Below, in pieces: positions 25,926 to 34,824 of a DNA stretch of 64,000 bases. This DNA is from Planctomycetota bacterium. Lineage in GTDB: Bacteria > Planctomycetota > Phycisphaerae > UBA1845. The notes under the pieces were generated by a model, which searched no databases, was not told the DNA's origin, and worked only from the letters and a program-made list of their open reading frames with translations. Each line of letters opens with the position of its first letter. Position 1 is the stretch's first letter. The translations under genes were made by a program, and so were the position numbers. Location: contig JAUWWQ010000011.1 of the NCBI GenBank assembly GCA_030616775.1, forward strand, positions 1 to 64,000, given 5' to 3'.

Positions 25926-27164
25926 ATGTCCATAGCCGATGATTCACAGTTCGGCCGGTTGACAGTCGAACGCAAGCTCTGCACGAGCAACGAAATCGAA
26001 CTCGTCCGTGCGGAACAGAAGAGCTTGGCCGAGAAGGGTACGATCACTTCCCTTGCAGACCTGCTGGTCCAGCGCGGGTTCATCACGCACACGCAACTCT
26101 CCAGGCTTCAGACCGCCCTGGACGAGGACTCGATGTACCGGCCTGCGCAGCAGATTCCGGGATTTCAGATTCTCAACAAGATCGGCCAGGGGGCGATGGC
26201 CGTGGTCTTCAAGGCCAAGCAGTTGAGCCTGGATCGCATCGTGGCCATCAAAGTGCTGCCCAAACGTTTGAGCGACAACCCGGAATTCGTCGAGCGGTTC
26301 TACCGCGAGGGGCGTGCCGCGGCGCGATTGAATCACCCGAACATCGTCCAGGCCTTTGATGTCGGTGAATCCGGAGGGTATCACTACTTCGTGATGGAGT
26401 TCATCGACGGTAAGACCGTCTACGACGTCGTAAACGACGGTCGACCCATGGAGGAGTCCGAGGCACTTGGGTTGATTCTCCAGGCCGCCAAGGCCCTGGA
26501 GCATGCCCATGCCCAGGACCTTATTCACCGCGACGTCAAGCCGAAGAACCTGATGCTCACCAAGGCCGGTGATGTGAAGCTTGCTGACATGGGTCTGGCA
26601 CGGGAGATGAGTGATTACGCAACGGCGACGGCCGAGGCCGGGCGGGCTTACGGAACCCCCTATTACATCAGCCCCGAGCAGATCCGCGGGGAAATAACCA
26701 TCGACGCTCGGGCCGACATTTATGGCCTCGGGGCGACTTTCTACCACATCGTCACCGGGAAGGTACCCTTCGACGGCACATCACCCTCGGAGGTGATGCA
26801 CAAACATCTAAAGGACCCCCTGGTACCGGCTGATCACGTCAACCATTCGCTATCATCCGGCATCGGCGAGATCATCGAGGTGATGATGGCCAAGACTCCC
26901 GATGATCGCTATCCCACCATGACCGAGGCCATCAACGATGTGGAAGCGGTAGCCCGGGGAGAACCGCCCTTCCAGGCTCGTAAAAAGTATGATCACGAGC
27001 TACTAAAGACGCTGGCCACAGGATCGAGAATGACCGAACCCGGGGCTAAGGCGGGAGAGATTACCGGCCACACGCCGCGCGTCTCGGCCCATTGGGTCCT
27101 GGCACTCGGGGTGCTTTTGGCGATTTCTATCCTGTGTAACGTGCTGTTGTTTTTCAGGGGCTAG
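25926..27164 (+). CDS. Membrane-anchored Ser/Thr protein kinase
   Basis: The product is a 412-residue eukaryotic-like kinase. It has an N-terminal helical stretch (residues ~10-70), then the kinase domain: glycine loop IGQGAMAVVFKA, VAIKVLPK with the Lys, HRDVKPKNLM catalytic loop, and DMG where DFG is usual. The APE-like segment (YYISPEQIRGE) and GLGATFYHIVTGKVPF follow. A single transmembrane helix (WVLALGVLLAISILCNVLLFF) closes the chain with no external domain. ATG 25926 is used; GTG 25887 in frame is an alternative. The gene ends convergently with the next gene, overlapping by 4 bp. Confidence 0.9.
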   Translation: MSIADDSQFGRLTVERKLCTSNEIELVRAEQKSLAEKGTITSLADLLVQRGFITHTQLSRLQTALDEDSMYRPAQQIPGFQILNKIGQGAMAVVFKAKQLSLDRIVAIKVLPKRLSDNPEFVERFYREGRAAARLNHPNIVQAFDVGESGGYHYFVMEFIDGKTVYDVVNDGRPMEESEALGLILQAAKALEHAHAQDLIHRDVKPKNLMLTKAGDVKLADMGLAREMSDYATATAEAGRAYGTPYYISPEQIRGEITIDARADIYGLGATFYHIVTGKVPFDGTSPSEVMHKHLKDPLVPADHVNHSLSSGIGEIIEVMMAKTPDDRYPTMTEAINDVEAVARGEPPFQARKKYDHELLKTLATGSRMTEPGAKAGEITGHTPRVSAHWVLALGVLLAISILCNVLLFFRG

Positions 27165-27718
27165 TCGCACTTGGCAACTCTTTTGAGCGGCGGCAAGGGA
27201 TCGGGATTTTGGGTCCGGGCTCGGTCGTAGTCGTCGATCTCCGCTCCCCAATTCTCCGTGGTGCCCATATCGCCACCAACTCTGGCGAGCTCGGCGAATA
27301 CGACCTCGATGCACCCCTTGAAGGTATCGTTGGCCTTCAAGTAGTCGTTCACATAATGAGGGACAAGTAGTGGGCTTTCCTCGTACGTAGTATCCGGCGT
27401 GGGCTTGTAGTAAAAGTCGATGTTAAACGTCTCGACGTAGTAGCCGTGTGCCTCAGTGATGTAGTAATAGATCCGATGCTTCTCCCCCGTGGGGTCGACC
27501 TCCCACTGGATTGAGAGATCGGCAGGTTCCGCCGGCTCCTCACCCGGCAGGTCGCGTTTCGACAGTTCCGTTTGGAGCACTCTGATGTGCTGAAGTTCTT
27601 CGGCGCTGATCTCCGGTTCATACTGCGGTTCCTTATCCGCTGGCGCGGAGGTTCGCACCGCAAAGTAAACCGCCAGACCTGCCACAACGACGATCAGAAT
27701 CAACAGGCGAGCGCTCAT
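27161..27718 (-). CDS. Membrane-anchored protein of unknown function
   Basis: The 185-residue product has an N-terminal membrane anchor (MSARLLILIVVVAGLAVYFA), an acidic linker (PEISAEELQH) and a hydrophilic domain with aromatic-rich strands (HRIYYYITEAHGYYVETFNIDFYYKP) and a later helix (VNDYLKANDTFKGCIEVVFAELAR). No family is recognised. ATG 27718 is chosen, since the longer open frame to 28120 lacks signal character. Its 3' end overlaps the kinase gene by 4 bp on the opposite strand. Confidence 0.65.
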   Translation of the reverse strand: MSARLLILIVVVAGLAVYFAVRTSAPADKEPQYEPEISAEELQHIRVLQTELSKRDLPGEEPAEPADLSIQWEVDPTGEKHRIYYYITEAHGYYVETFNIDFYYKPTPDTTYEESPLLVPHYVNDYLKANDTFKGCIEVVFAELARVGGDMGTTENWGAEIDDYDRARTQNPDPLPPLKRVAKCD

Positions 27719-27839
27719 CTTGATACTTCTCCGCAACGGATGAGATCGACGGGTCCACTCGACCAAGCATCGACCGTCCGGTGAGCACGTTGGCTGTAGA
27801 CTGCGATCGAAGCTCCCCGGGTACCGCAGCCTCGACCGC

Positions 27840-28401
27840 GTGTCCTCCCCATATACGGTTACGGGCAGTGTACCGTTCAGGGCCGAAACCACAACCCGGC
27901 CGCTGCGACCTGGCTGTGGGCTGCTAGGCGGGCCGAGCGACTGCAATGGCAACGTCATGCCCGATGCTTGCGACAATAGGCGGGCAAACTGGCTCAGATT
28001 GCAACGATAACGTGGTCCTCGACGAATGCGAACACGACGGCGATGGTGACGGGTTGATCGACGAGTGCGACCGGTGTCCGGGCGAGGATGATCGAATTGA
28101 CTACAACGAGAATGGCACACCGGACTGCCTCGAACACGGCCCGATCCCGACGGTCTCCGAATGGGGCCTTGTTATCCTGGTGCTCTCGCTCCTGACACTG
28201 AGCAGGGTATATTCCCGTCGGTGTAATACAGGACGATCTCGGGAGACCTGGCGATGGGTGCATCCCAATCCGGGTGGCACGGGCAAACTTGTTTGCCCGT
28301 GTGAGACCCGTTTGCACGGGCAAGCTACCGCTTGCCCATGCCACCCGGTCAGCTTCTGCCACCTTTTTCAGGATGCACTTCCTGCGCGATGTGCGGCTTA
28401 G
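27840..28401 (+). pseudogene. Frameshifted relic of an IPTL-CTERM secreted protein
   Basis: An ORF at 27946-28401 encodes CNDNVVLDECEHDGDGDG, DECDRCPGEDD and DYNENGTPDCLEHGPIPTVS plus EWGLVILVLSLLTLS, which is the calcium-binding tail and IPTL-CTERM sorting signal of planctomycete exported proteins. The preceding frame carries the matching SDCNGNVMPDACDN, so one base (near 27975-27985) has shifted the frame. No signal peptide remains. The reading also runs on through the palindromic element at 28270-28348, past the expected stop. The upstream part is too decayed to define. Confidence 0.6.
28270..28348. repeat. Inverted-repeat element with GGTGGCAxGGGCAA ends
   Basis: CCGGGTGGCACGGGCAA (28270-28286) is mirrored by TTGCCCATGCCACCCGG (28332-28348) with one mismatch, and the inside holds another hairpin (GGGCAAAC/GTTTGCCC). 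A related, longer element lies at 49863-49948. Confidence 0.8.
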
Positions 28402-28502
28402 TTGACGGTGGAGCAGATGGCGGCTAGCATACTGACTTGCACCGAGTCGGCGGTTCGCCTCGGCAGGATTGGCTCAGGGCCACAGGAGATTGATCAAGCG
28501 CG

Positions 28503-28937
28503 ATGCAGGCCCAATGTCCACTGACAACCGTCGTTGCGGCGATCATGTTATCGGTGGTTAGCGGGTGTGTTGGAGCGGCACCGGTCGCAGGGAACGCCTC
28601 GCTTGTTTCGTCCGCGCATCCGTACGAGCCGGGCATTCCGGTGCCCACAGGCTTCCGTCTGGTGGATCAGGCCAGCGAGGACTTCTCGAGCGGCCCGGTT
28701 CGCTATGTACGGCACCGGTATCTTGGCCGAGCCGATAAATATGCCGTACGAGAGTTCTACCGCAAGCAGATGCCGCTGGTTCGATGGACGGCGATCAGCG
28801 ATAGCAACGTCAACGGGCGGATCACGATGCGGTTTCAGCGACAGGATGAGTCGTGTACTGTGACGATCGAAGATGAAACGTCCGGGTTTGCTCGTCGCGT
28901 CGCCGTACAAGTGATGATTGCTCCGTCGGCACGTTAG
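28503..28937 (+). CDS. Small lipoprotein of unknown function
   Basis: The 144-residue lipoprotein has a signal peptide with lipobox LSVVSGC (Cys ~22). The mature part reads PGIPVPTGFRLVDQASEDF, VRYVRHRYLGRADKYAVREFY and MPLVRWTAISDSNVNGRITMRFQ, suggesting a small alpha/beta domain that recurs in planctomycete lipoproteins ('..P.GF.L......Y.G...Y.V..FY...MP...W'). The function is not known. It is the first gene of a plus-strand run with 28971 and 29867 (gaps 33 and 20 bp). Confidence 0.7.
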   Translation: MQAQCPLTTVVAAIMLSVVSGCVGAAPVAGNASLVSSAHPYEPGIPVPTGFRLVDQASEDFSSGPVRYVRHRYLGRADKYAVREFYRKQMPLVRWTAISDSNVNGRITMRFQRQDESCTVTIEDETSGFARRVAVQVMIAPSAR

Positions 28938-28970
28938 CCGGCTGACGTAAACGCACGTGAAGACAATGCC

Positions 28971-29846
28971 ATGAAAGCTCAAAGACGTCACGAACTGAAA
29001 GAAAGTGATCTGGGCCACACCCTCGAGGTGGCGCGGAAGTATCTGGATGAGAATAGCAAGTCGATCGGGATCGTGGTCATAATCGTGGCGGCTGTGGTGG
29101 CGGCCGTCGCGTTCGGTGTACGCTCTCGGGCTGCGGCTATAGAGGACGTGTGGCGGCGCCGCGGGCAGCTCAGTTTTGAAAACCCGGAGATCGGGAAGGA
29201 GTCGCTGGAATCACTGGCGACCATGACGCTGGGTGTCTCTGATGAGCAGTTCGTGTTGACAAGTCTGCTGGAGCAAGGCCAGCAGGCCTTACGGCTCGCC
29301 CAGGAGGTGGCGGTCCCTCCGGATCGCGAAATGAATAACAAGGCCAGACAGGTTTTTGAGGAGTTGCTGGGACGATTCCAGGACAACCCCCTTGCGGTCG
29401 GTGTGGCCCACATCGGCCTCGCGACCGTCGAAGAGAACGAGTTCATGCTGGACGACGAACTTGTCCATAAAGAGAGGGCGAATGCTCATCTCACGGCGGT
29501 CATCGATGACCCGGCCTTAAACGGGATGCCCTTTAAGCAGATGGCTTTGGATCGACGCAAGGCGCTCGACGAAACCTTCACCAGGGTGGTGTTTGAATAC
29601 CCGCAGCCGGAAGAGTTTGCCGAGACAATCACCGTCGATGAGGACGCCCAGGTGGAGTATGTCGAACCCGTTGGCGCAGATGTACCGGCGGGTACGGTGT
29701 TCACGGTCCCGAGAACCTCTGTGAACGAATCGAGTCAAGCGGATGACTCCAAGACCTCAGTCCCGGAGGCTGAGGATTCCAGCTCCACTAAGAGCGATCC
29801 GGAGAAGCCCGGTGGGCCCGGTTCCGAACCCGACGACACGCCGTAG
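28971..29846 (+). CDS. Single-pass membrane protein with YfgM/TPR-like helical domain
   Basis: The 291-residue protein has a cytoplasmic N-terminus, a transmembrane helix (IGIVVIIVAAVVAAVAFGV, residues ~33-51) and a helical periplasmic domain (residues ~60-205) with TPR-like repeats (ARQVFEELLGRFQDNPLAVGVAHIGLATVEENE). A low-complexity acidic/Ser tail (ESSQADDSKTSVPEAEDSSS) follows. The architecture resembles YfgM-like ancillary proteins of the secretion machinery or generic TPR anchors; the exact role is unknown. It is likely co-transcribed with the neighbours. Confidence 0.7.
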   Translation: MKAQRRHELKESDLGHTLEVARKYLDENSKSIGIVVIIVAAVVAAVAFGVRSRAAAIEDVWRRRGQLSFENPEIGKESLESLATMTLGVSDEQFVLTSLLEQGQQALRLAQEVAVPPDREMNNKARQVFEELLGRFQDNPLAVGVAHIGLATVEENEFMLDDELVHKERANAHLTAVIDDPALNGMPFKQMALDRRKALDETFTRVVFEYPQPEEFAETITVDEDAQVEYVEPVGADVPAGTVFTVPRTSVNESSQADDSKTSVPEAEDSSSTKSDPEKPGGPGSEPDDTP

Positions 29847-29866
29847 CGCCGATCAACAATAAGGTC

Positions 29867-32788
29867 ATGGCATTTTTTGGCTTGATGGCCGAGCAACCTC
29901 CCAACGGCAGGACACAGCGTCTGCACCTTGCACGTCTCCGTTTTTGGCTTCCCACGACCTGCCTGGCCACCCTTGCGGTTATGACCGCCGGTTGCGTAAG
30001 CGCGCCTGAGGGCGTCTACATGTGGGTTGAAGAACCATCCCCACGTCTTGGGAGCCCCCCGCATGCTCTGGACGGGCCGGCAAGCTTCGAGACAAGCCCG
30101 CGGCGTGTAAGGCTCGCCGGAGCGATCAACGAAACACTGAGTTTCCGCTTCGTCGTCCGCGCGGGTAATAGGTCGATCAACAATCCCACCCTCCGGATCG
30201 GGCCGCTTGAATCCGTAGCGGCGCAAATCGACCCCTCAGTCGTGCAGGTGTTTCGGATGCACCGGGTATCCATCGAGAGGTTCCCCGGCTGGCACATCCG
30301 TTCGATTCCGCCCGATCGACGGCAGGCCAGGCCGTTGGACGTTTTGGTGCCCATCCGTGCACCACGAGGCGGAATGCCGAACACGTTGCTGCCGGGCGAG
30401 AGCTACTATTTTTGGACCGACGTCGCGATTCCGAAGGGTACGTTTGCAGGGCGATATAGGACCGACATAGAACTGATGTCCGGCAACACGACGATCGGCG
30501 CCATGGGCGTTCACTTGACGGTCTGGCCCATCGTTTTGCCGGACGAAGCCGACGCTTTGGTGATCGCGGAGGTCGATCATCATAGACTATTTCGCCATCA
30601 TATTGGACTTCGGGCAGGCCCCTCGACCCTTATGGCGGATGATTGGCGGGACTCGCCGATGCGCAGCGATTTGAACGCCTTGCTTCAGTCGGCTCTTCGG
30701 GTCCTCCAGTCTCACCGCTTGACACCTGTTTTGCACAAGCTGGCGCCGCTTGTGAAAATCAATGCGCACGGCAAATTGTCAATCGATTGGGGGCAGTATG
30801 ATGCCGTAGTGGAGCCGTGCCTGAACGGGCGGGCGTTTTTCAACCGCGTACCGCTTCGACTCTGGCCGATGCCTTTCCACGCCGCCTTTTCCTCACCACG
30901 CGATGATGACATCATGTCGTCAGCTGGGTATGCCAAGCTGCTGCGTCAATACCTCTCCCAGTGCGCAGCCCACTTCCATGAAAAAGGCTGGCTGGATCGC
31001 AGCTATGCCTTACTGCCCGGTGTGGTGACTGTCAGTGATGAATCGGTGCAGGCGACACGGGACTTCGCAACCGCCGCCCGTAATGCAGACGAGCGGATTG
31101 CGATCGCCTCGCGGCTGTGGCCTCAGGACATGGCCCCTTACGGGTGGGTGGATTATCCCTTCCGGGAGTTTGCGGATGCAGTGGACATTTGGCTGCCGCC
31201 GGCCCAATTCTACGACCGGGAGGCCATGTCCGCTCAGCGGGCCGCTGGCCGACGGACCTGGCTGACCATTGACCGCCCTCCTTACAGCGGGTCGATTGCC
31301 CTGCATTCGTCAGCCGCACATGTGCGGGTGCTGCCGTGGCAGGCTGCCGCGCTAGAGGCCCAGGTTCTGCATCTTGGCTGCATCAATCGCTGGCCCGAGG
31401 ATATGGACCGGCCAACTCCCGAAGAGTGCGTGCACAGTGATCCCAACGTGCTGCTGTACCCCGGCGGGCCATTTGGGCTGGACGAGCCGGTCCCGTCGGT
31501 TCGACTCAAACACCTGCGTCGCGGCCTCCAGGATACCGCATATCGGAAACTCTTGTATGACCACGGGCTGGAACACGTTGCTGCGACGCTGGGACGATCC
31601 CTGGCAGCCTGCGCGGGCAGCGACGCCTACCGGACCCATTTCGCGGACGGTCGACCCATCGGCTGGCTTGACGACCCGGTCCTGTTCGACCTGGCCCGGG
31701 ACATCATGGCTGAGGCGCTCCTCGAGGCTTCGTATCGCAATCGCCCTAAGACGCGATTCGACGCCTTTGCGAGAGACGCGATGTGGCGACGTTTTATGAG
31801 CGCGGCCAGAACGCTGCACTTTTACGTGGACGGTACGCGCCTGCGGTTTACGGGAACACCGGCGGCGTGGCGGGCCGACGTGGAGTGCGCGTTGACCATC
31901 GTGAACCGGAGGCGCGTCCCGGTCGCGGGGACGGTGCGTTTGGTCGATCTGCTGGAAGGATGGATGACATTGGCCGAGGGCCTCTCGGTCGCATCGGTTG
32001 CCCCGAACAGCTCGCGGCGGGTGACGCTGACGGCGCAGACCTCGGCATTGCCGGTAGGCCCCGGCGGAATCGTGTCGCTCCCCATCGAGTTCACGACGGA
32101 GGATGGCACAGTACACCAGCGTCAGGCTCAGGTTTCGTGTGTGACCGCGGTTCCCGCTGGTGGGTCGATCCATATCGATGGAGATCTTTCGGACTGGCCG
32201 CCGGGTGCTGTCAACGTGGCGTCGGGCTTTCGACTGATCGTTGGTGAATCTCCTGACACGTCCGCCCAGAGTATGATACGACCGCATCGCCGTACCACGG
32301 GCTTCGTCATTGGCGACGGCGAGTTTCTGTACCTTGCGGTCAACTGTGAGTCAGATGCTCAGACCGCAGGGCAAGCCTCGCGGCGGAACACCGTCGATTA
32401 CGATGACTTGATCCCTGTCGGCGAGGAACTGATTGAAGTGCTCATCGACCCGCTAAATACGGGGACGCGCTCCCCGACTGATCTGTACCATATCGTGGTC
32501 AAGCCCTCGGGGACGTATCTAACGGAAAAAGGGATTCGGTTTGACCCGCCGTGCGGTCGCCGGGTTCCCTGGCCGGCGGACATCGATGTCGCCACGCGCA
32601 TATATCCCGACCGCTGGACAGTCGAGCTCCGCATTCCCCTGGCCGCGTTCGACGCCGTGGCCGAGCACACGTTTTGGGGCTTTAATATCACGCGGTACGA
32701 CGCTTTGCGGCAGGAGTTCAGTACCTGGTCGGGGGCACGCGGCAACGCTTATGACCCGCTGTCGCTGGGCAACCTTTACCTGCCGTAG
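29867..32788 (+). CDS. Lipoprotein with DUF4091/GH123-like and CBM9-like domains
   Basis: The 973-residue lipoprotein has a signal peptide ending in LAVMTAGC (Cys ~44). The middle of the protein (about residues 230-620) fits the DUF4091/GH123-like fold: TVSDESVQATRDF (with an Asp-Glu pair where the family's catalytic pair would lie), WPQDMAPYGWVDYPF, and INRWPEDMDRPTPEECV with GGPFGLDEPVPSVRLKHLRRGLQD. The C-terminal ~220 residues (IHIDGDLSDWPPG...YLAVNCES...VEVLIDPLNTG-like) form a CBM9-like carbohydrate-binding domain. It is probably an outer-surface glycan hydrolase; substrate and catalysis are inferred. Confidence 0.78.
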   Translation: MAFFGLMAEQPPNGRTQRLHLARLRFWLPTTCLATLAVMTAGCVSAPEGVYMWVEEPSPRLGSPPHALDGPASFETSPRRVRLAGAINETLSFRFVVRAGNRSINNPTLRIGPLESVAAQIDPSVVQVFRMHRVSIERFPGWHIRSIPPDRRQARPLDVLVPIRAPRGGMPNTLLPGESYYFWTDVAIPKGTFAGRYRTDIELMSGNTTIGAMGVHLTVWPIVLPDEADALVIAEVDHHRLFRHHIGLRAGPSTLMADDWRDSPMRSDLNALLQSALRVLQSHRLTPVLHKLAPLVKINAHGKLSIDWGQYDAVVEPCLNGRAFFNRVPLRLWPMPFHAAFSSPRDDDIMSSAGYAKLLRQYLSQCAAHFHEKGWLDRSYALLPGVVTVSDESVQATRDFATAARNADERIAIASRLWPQDMAPYGWVDYPFREFADAVDIWLPPAQFYDREAMSAQRAAGRRTWLTIDRPPYSGSIALHSSAAHVRVLPWQAAALEAQVLHLGCINRWPEDMDRPTPEECVHSDPNVLLYPGGPFGLDEPVPSVRLKHLRRGLQDTAYRKLLYDHGLEHVAATLGRSLAACAGSDAYRTHFADGRPIGWLDDPVLFDLARDIMAEALLEASYRNRPKTRFDAFARDAMWRRFMSAARTLHFYVDGTRLRFTGTPAAWRADVECALTIVNRRRVPVAGTVRLVDLLEGWMTLAEGLSVASVAPNSSRRVTLTAQTSALPVGPGGIVSLPIEFTTEDGTVHQRQAQVSCVTAVPAGGSIHIDGDLSDWPPGAVNVASGFRLIVGESPDTSAQSMIRPHRRTTGFVIGDGEFLYLAVNCESDAQTAGQASRRNTVDYDDLIPVGEELIEVLIDPLNTGTRSPTDLYHIVVKPSGTYLTEKGIRFDPPCGRRVPWPADIDVATRIYPDRWTVELRIPLAAFDAVAEHTFWGFNITRYDALRQEFSTWSGARGNAYDPLSLGNLYLP

Positions 32789-32874
32789 GTGCCGCGGCGT
32801 GCTCTGCCCGCGCAGGCGGTTTGATTCCGCGCGGGCTGACGCTATGATTTAGCGCCTGCACAACGATAGGTCCC

Positions 32875-33777
32875 ATGCAAGCGTTTATTCAAGGCCAAGC
32901 TGATTATCGGAGATGGGTCACCGCGAGGGCGTCCCGGCCCCGGCGACCCCGATGTCCCGCGTTTACGCTGATTGAGTTGCTCGTGGTCATCTCGATCATC
33001 TCGTTGCTGATCTCGATCCTGCTTCCGTCAATGAGCCGGGCCCGCGATCAGGCTAAGAGCGTGCACTGCCTGGCCCGGCTTAGAGAGTTCGGGACGGCGA
33101 TTGCGACCTATGAGAACATTTCGGGTGGAGTATTGCCGCCGGCACACTGGTATCCATCTGAACGAGATCTCGATCCTGATGAGACCGACGAGCGCAAGCA
33201 CACCTCGGACACCGACCCGGCCAAAGCCGCTGTGGAGTACGGGTGGGCTGAGACCCTGTTCACGTATGTCTATCAGGAGAAGGTGGGTCTGAAAGCCGAT
33301 TACCCGGTGCAGCGCAACATCGAGGGGAAGCGTTGGCAGAAGTATTTTATCTGCGAGGCCGTGGGCCACACCGATGTCAATGGCGGTCACTACCGGGTGT
33401 ACTTGCCTGCCTGGAGCGCGGGTAGTTACGCACTGGAAGCAGGCGGCGTCTATGGTGAAACCACACGTGCTGATCAGGACCGAAGCTGCCGCCGTGAGCG
33501 GATTCATCCCAAGCTACCTTTGATCGGTGATGCCAATGAACGGTCGGAGCGCGGCGATGGACTGGGTGACGACGATTGCAGCTATATCGACGCCGGCGAA
33601 GCCAACTACGTCGGATCCAACGGAATCAATAACGGAAATCGATTCTCCGACCGTCACTACGGCGGCACTAACTACCTGTTTCAAGACCTTCACGCCACCT
33701 GGAATCCGCAGCTCCGGCAGGAACTCGCCAGGGACTATGACTTAAACGGCGTGATCGATATCGCCGAGCAACCTTAG
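32875..33777 (+). CDS. Pseudopilin-like protein with EF-hand-like tail
   Basis: The 300-residue protein has a prepilin cleavage/methylation site (CPAFTLIELLVVISIISLL) after a long basic leader (~30 residues). The pilin-like helix is followed by MSRARDQAKSVHCLARLREFG, typical of planctomycete pseudopilins. The body has a GG-rich region and ends DYDLNGVIDIAEQP, an EF-hand/dockerin-like calcium site. It is probably assembled into a type II secretion-like pseudopilus or displayed on the surface. It follows the GH123-like gene by 86 bp, but no other secretion genes are near. Confidence 0.85.
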   Translation: MQAFIQGQADYRRWVTARASRPRRPRCPAFTLIELLVVISIISLLISILLPSMSRARDQAKSVHCLARLREFGTAIATYENISGGVLPPAHWYPSERDLDPDETDERKHTSDTDPAKAAVEYGWAETLFTYVYQEKVGLKADYPVQRNIEGKRWQKYFICEAVGHTDVNGGHYRVYLPAWSAGSYALEAGGVYGETTRADQDRSCRRERIHPKLPLIGDANERSERGDGLGDDDCSYIDAGEANYVGSNGINNGNRFSDRHYGGTNYLFQDLHATWNPQLRQELARDYDLNGVIDIAEQP

Positions 33778-34126
33778 GCGGGAAGATCGGGAGCCTGAAG
33801 TCGATTGGATTCGTGACACGAAGTGCCATTGCGCCATTGAGTGCGCCCTGGTTACCGGTGTCATCCACCACAAGGGCAGCTACCCAGGTATTCTCCACGT
33901 GGTCAGGGAATGGGTGATTGGCCGGGCGCGCCACAAGGTCTCAGCCAGCTCCGGTCTGCTCAGCGATGCGATCGGCAGGACGGCCGGTGCCAACAACTTC
34001 TTGCCTGAAGTCGCGTCCCAGCCGACCCGGTAAGGACGGATGCCGCTGGAAAGCTCCGACCGTCTGTTGCCTTCAGACGCCACGTGGTGCTAAACTGGCG
34101 GTTTTGGCTGGTATGCCGCGGATTCG
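33778..34126. other. Intergenic stretch, no gene seen
   Basis: These 349 bases follow the pseudopilin gene. Minus-strand readings of 67-88 residues exist here (for example NTWVAALVVDDTGNQGAL), but lack a family match, good start or consistent frame. The gap may hold the promoter of the PTS gene. Confidence 0.35.
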
Positions 34127-34582
34127 ATGAAAATCACCGACACGCTCCGGAAATCTTGCGTACGCGTCCCGCTGCGGTCGCGGGAGAAGATAGCGGTTAT
34201 GACCGAGTTGGTGGACCTGCTCCACGAGCACGGACAGCTCACCGACCGGGACGAAGCGCTAAAGGCCGTTCTGGCCCGTGAGAAAACACGGTCTACGGGC
34301 ATTGGTCTTGGGCTGGCGGTGCCCCACGGCAAGTCCCGCGGGTGTCGCCGACTGGCCATCGCCGTCGGGAAGCCGGCAACACCAATGGACTTCGAGGCTG
34401 TTGACGGTCGGCCGTGCGGTTTTATCGTCTTGCTGACCAGCCCAACGGACAAGACGGGTCCTCATATCCAAGCCCTGGCAAGCATAAGCCGTCTATGGCA
34501 ACACGATGGCTTCAGAAGAGCAGTGGCCCAGGCCAAAAGCGCCGACGACCTCTACGCCGCCATTGAGCAGCACGAGGGATGA
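34127..34582 (+). CDS. PTS EIIA domain protein (fructose/nitrogen type)
   Basis: The 151-residue protein has the fold and active-site pattern of the fructose/mannitol/PtsN EIIA family: LREKTRSTGIGLGLAVPHGK-like sequence with the phospho-accepting His (AVPHGKS, residue ~66), VDGRPCGFIVLLTSP and HIQALASISRLW. No EI, HPr or sugar permease is in the window, so it may work as a regulatory EIIA that receives phosphate from HPr encoded elsewhere. Confidence 0.87.
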   Translation: MKITDTLRKSCVRVPLRSREKIAVMTELVDLLHEHGQLTDRDEALKAVLAREKTRSTGIGLGLAVPHGKSRGCRRLAIAVGKPATPMDFEAVDGRPCGFIVLLTSPTDKTGPHIQALASISRLWQHDGFRRAVAQAKSADDLYAAIEQHEG

Positions 34583-34824
34583 GTGATCAACATAGCGGTA
34601 AGACCGCCCGCTTCATGCTCCGCTGGGTCAGCACCAGCGGCGAAAAAGGACCGTGGAGCGAGACGGCGAGTGCGACGATCGGGACGTGAGAGAGGACCTG
34701 CAACGGCCAGGTATGCCCCTGCTCACGCTTGGGCACGGCACCCGGCTCTTGCAGTAGCCTACTGCTCACGCGTCCACCAACGGATCAACATACATGACAG
34801 TGACCAACGTAAGGAGCACAACTC

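Noticed and set aside
27946-28401. Intact 151-aa gene
   Set aside because: No signal peptide, a frame switch in the homologous part and read-through into a repeat point to a relic rather than a working gene.
31352-32287. 311-residue minus-strand ORF
   Set aside because: It is antisense to the large DUF4091-like gene and its codon pattern fits only the plus frame.
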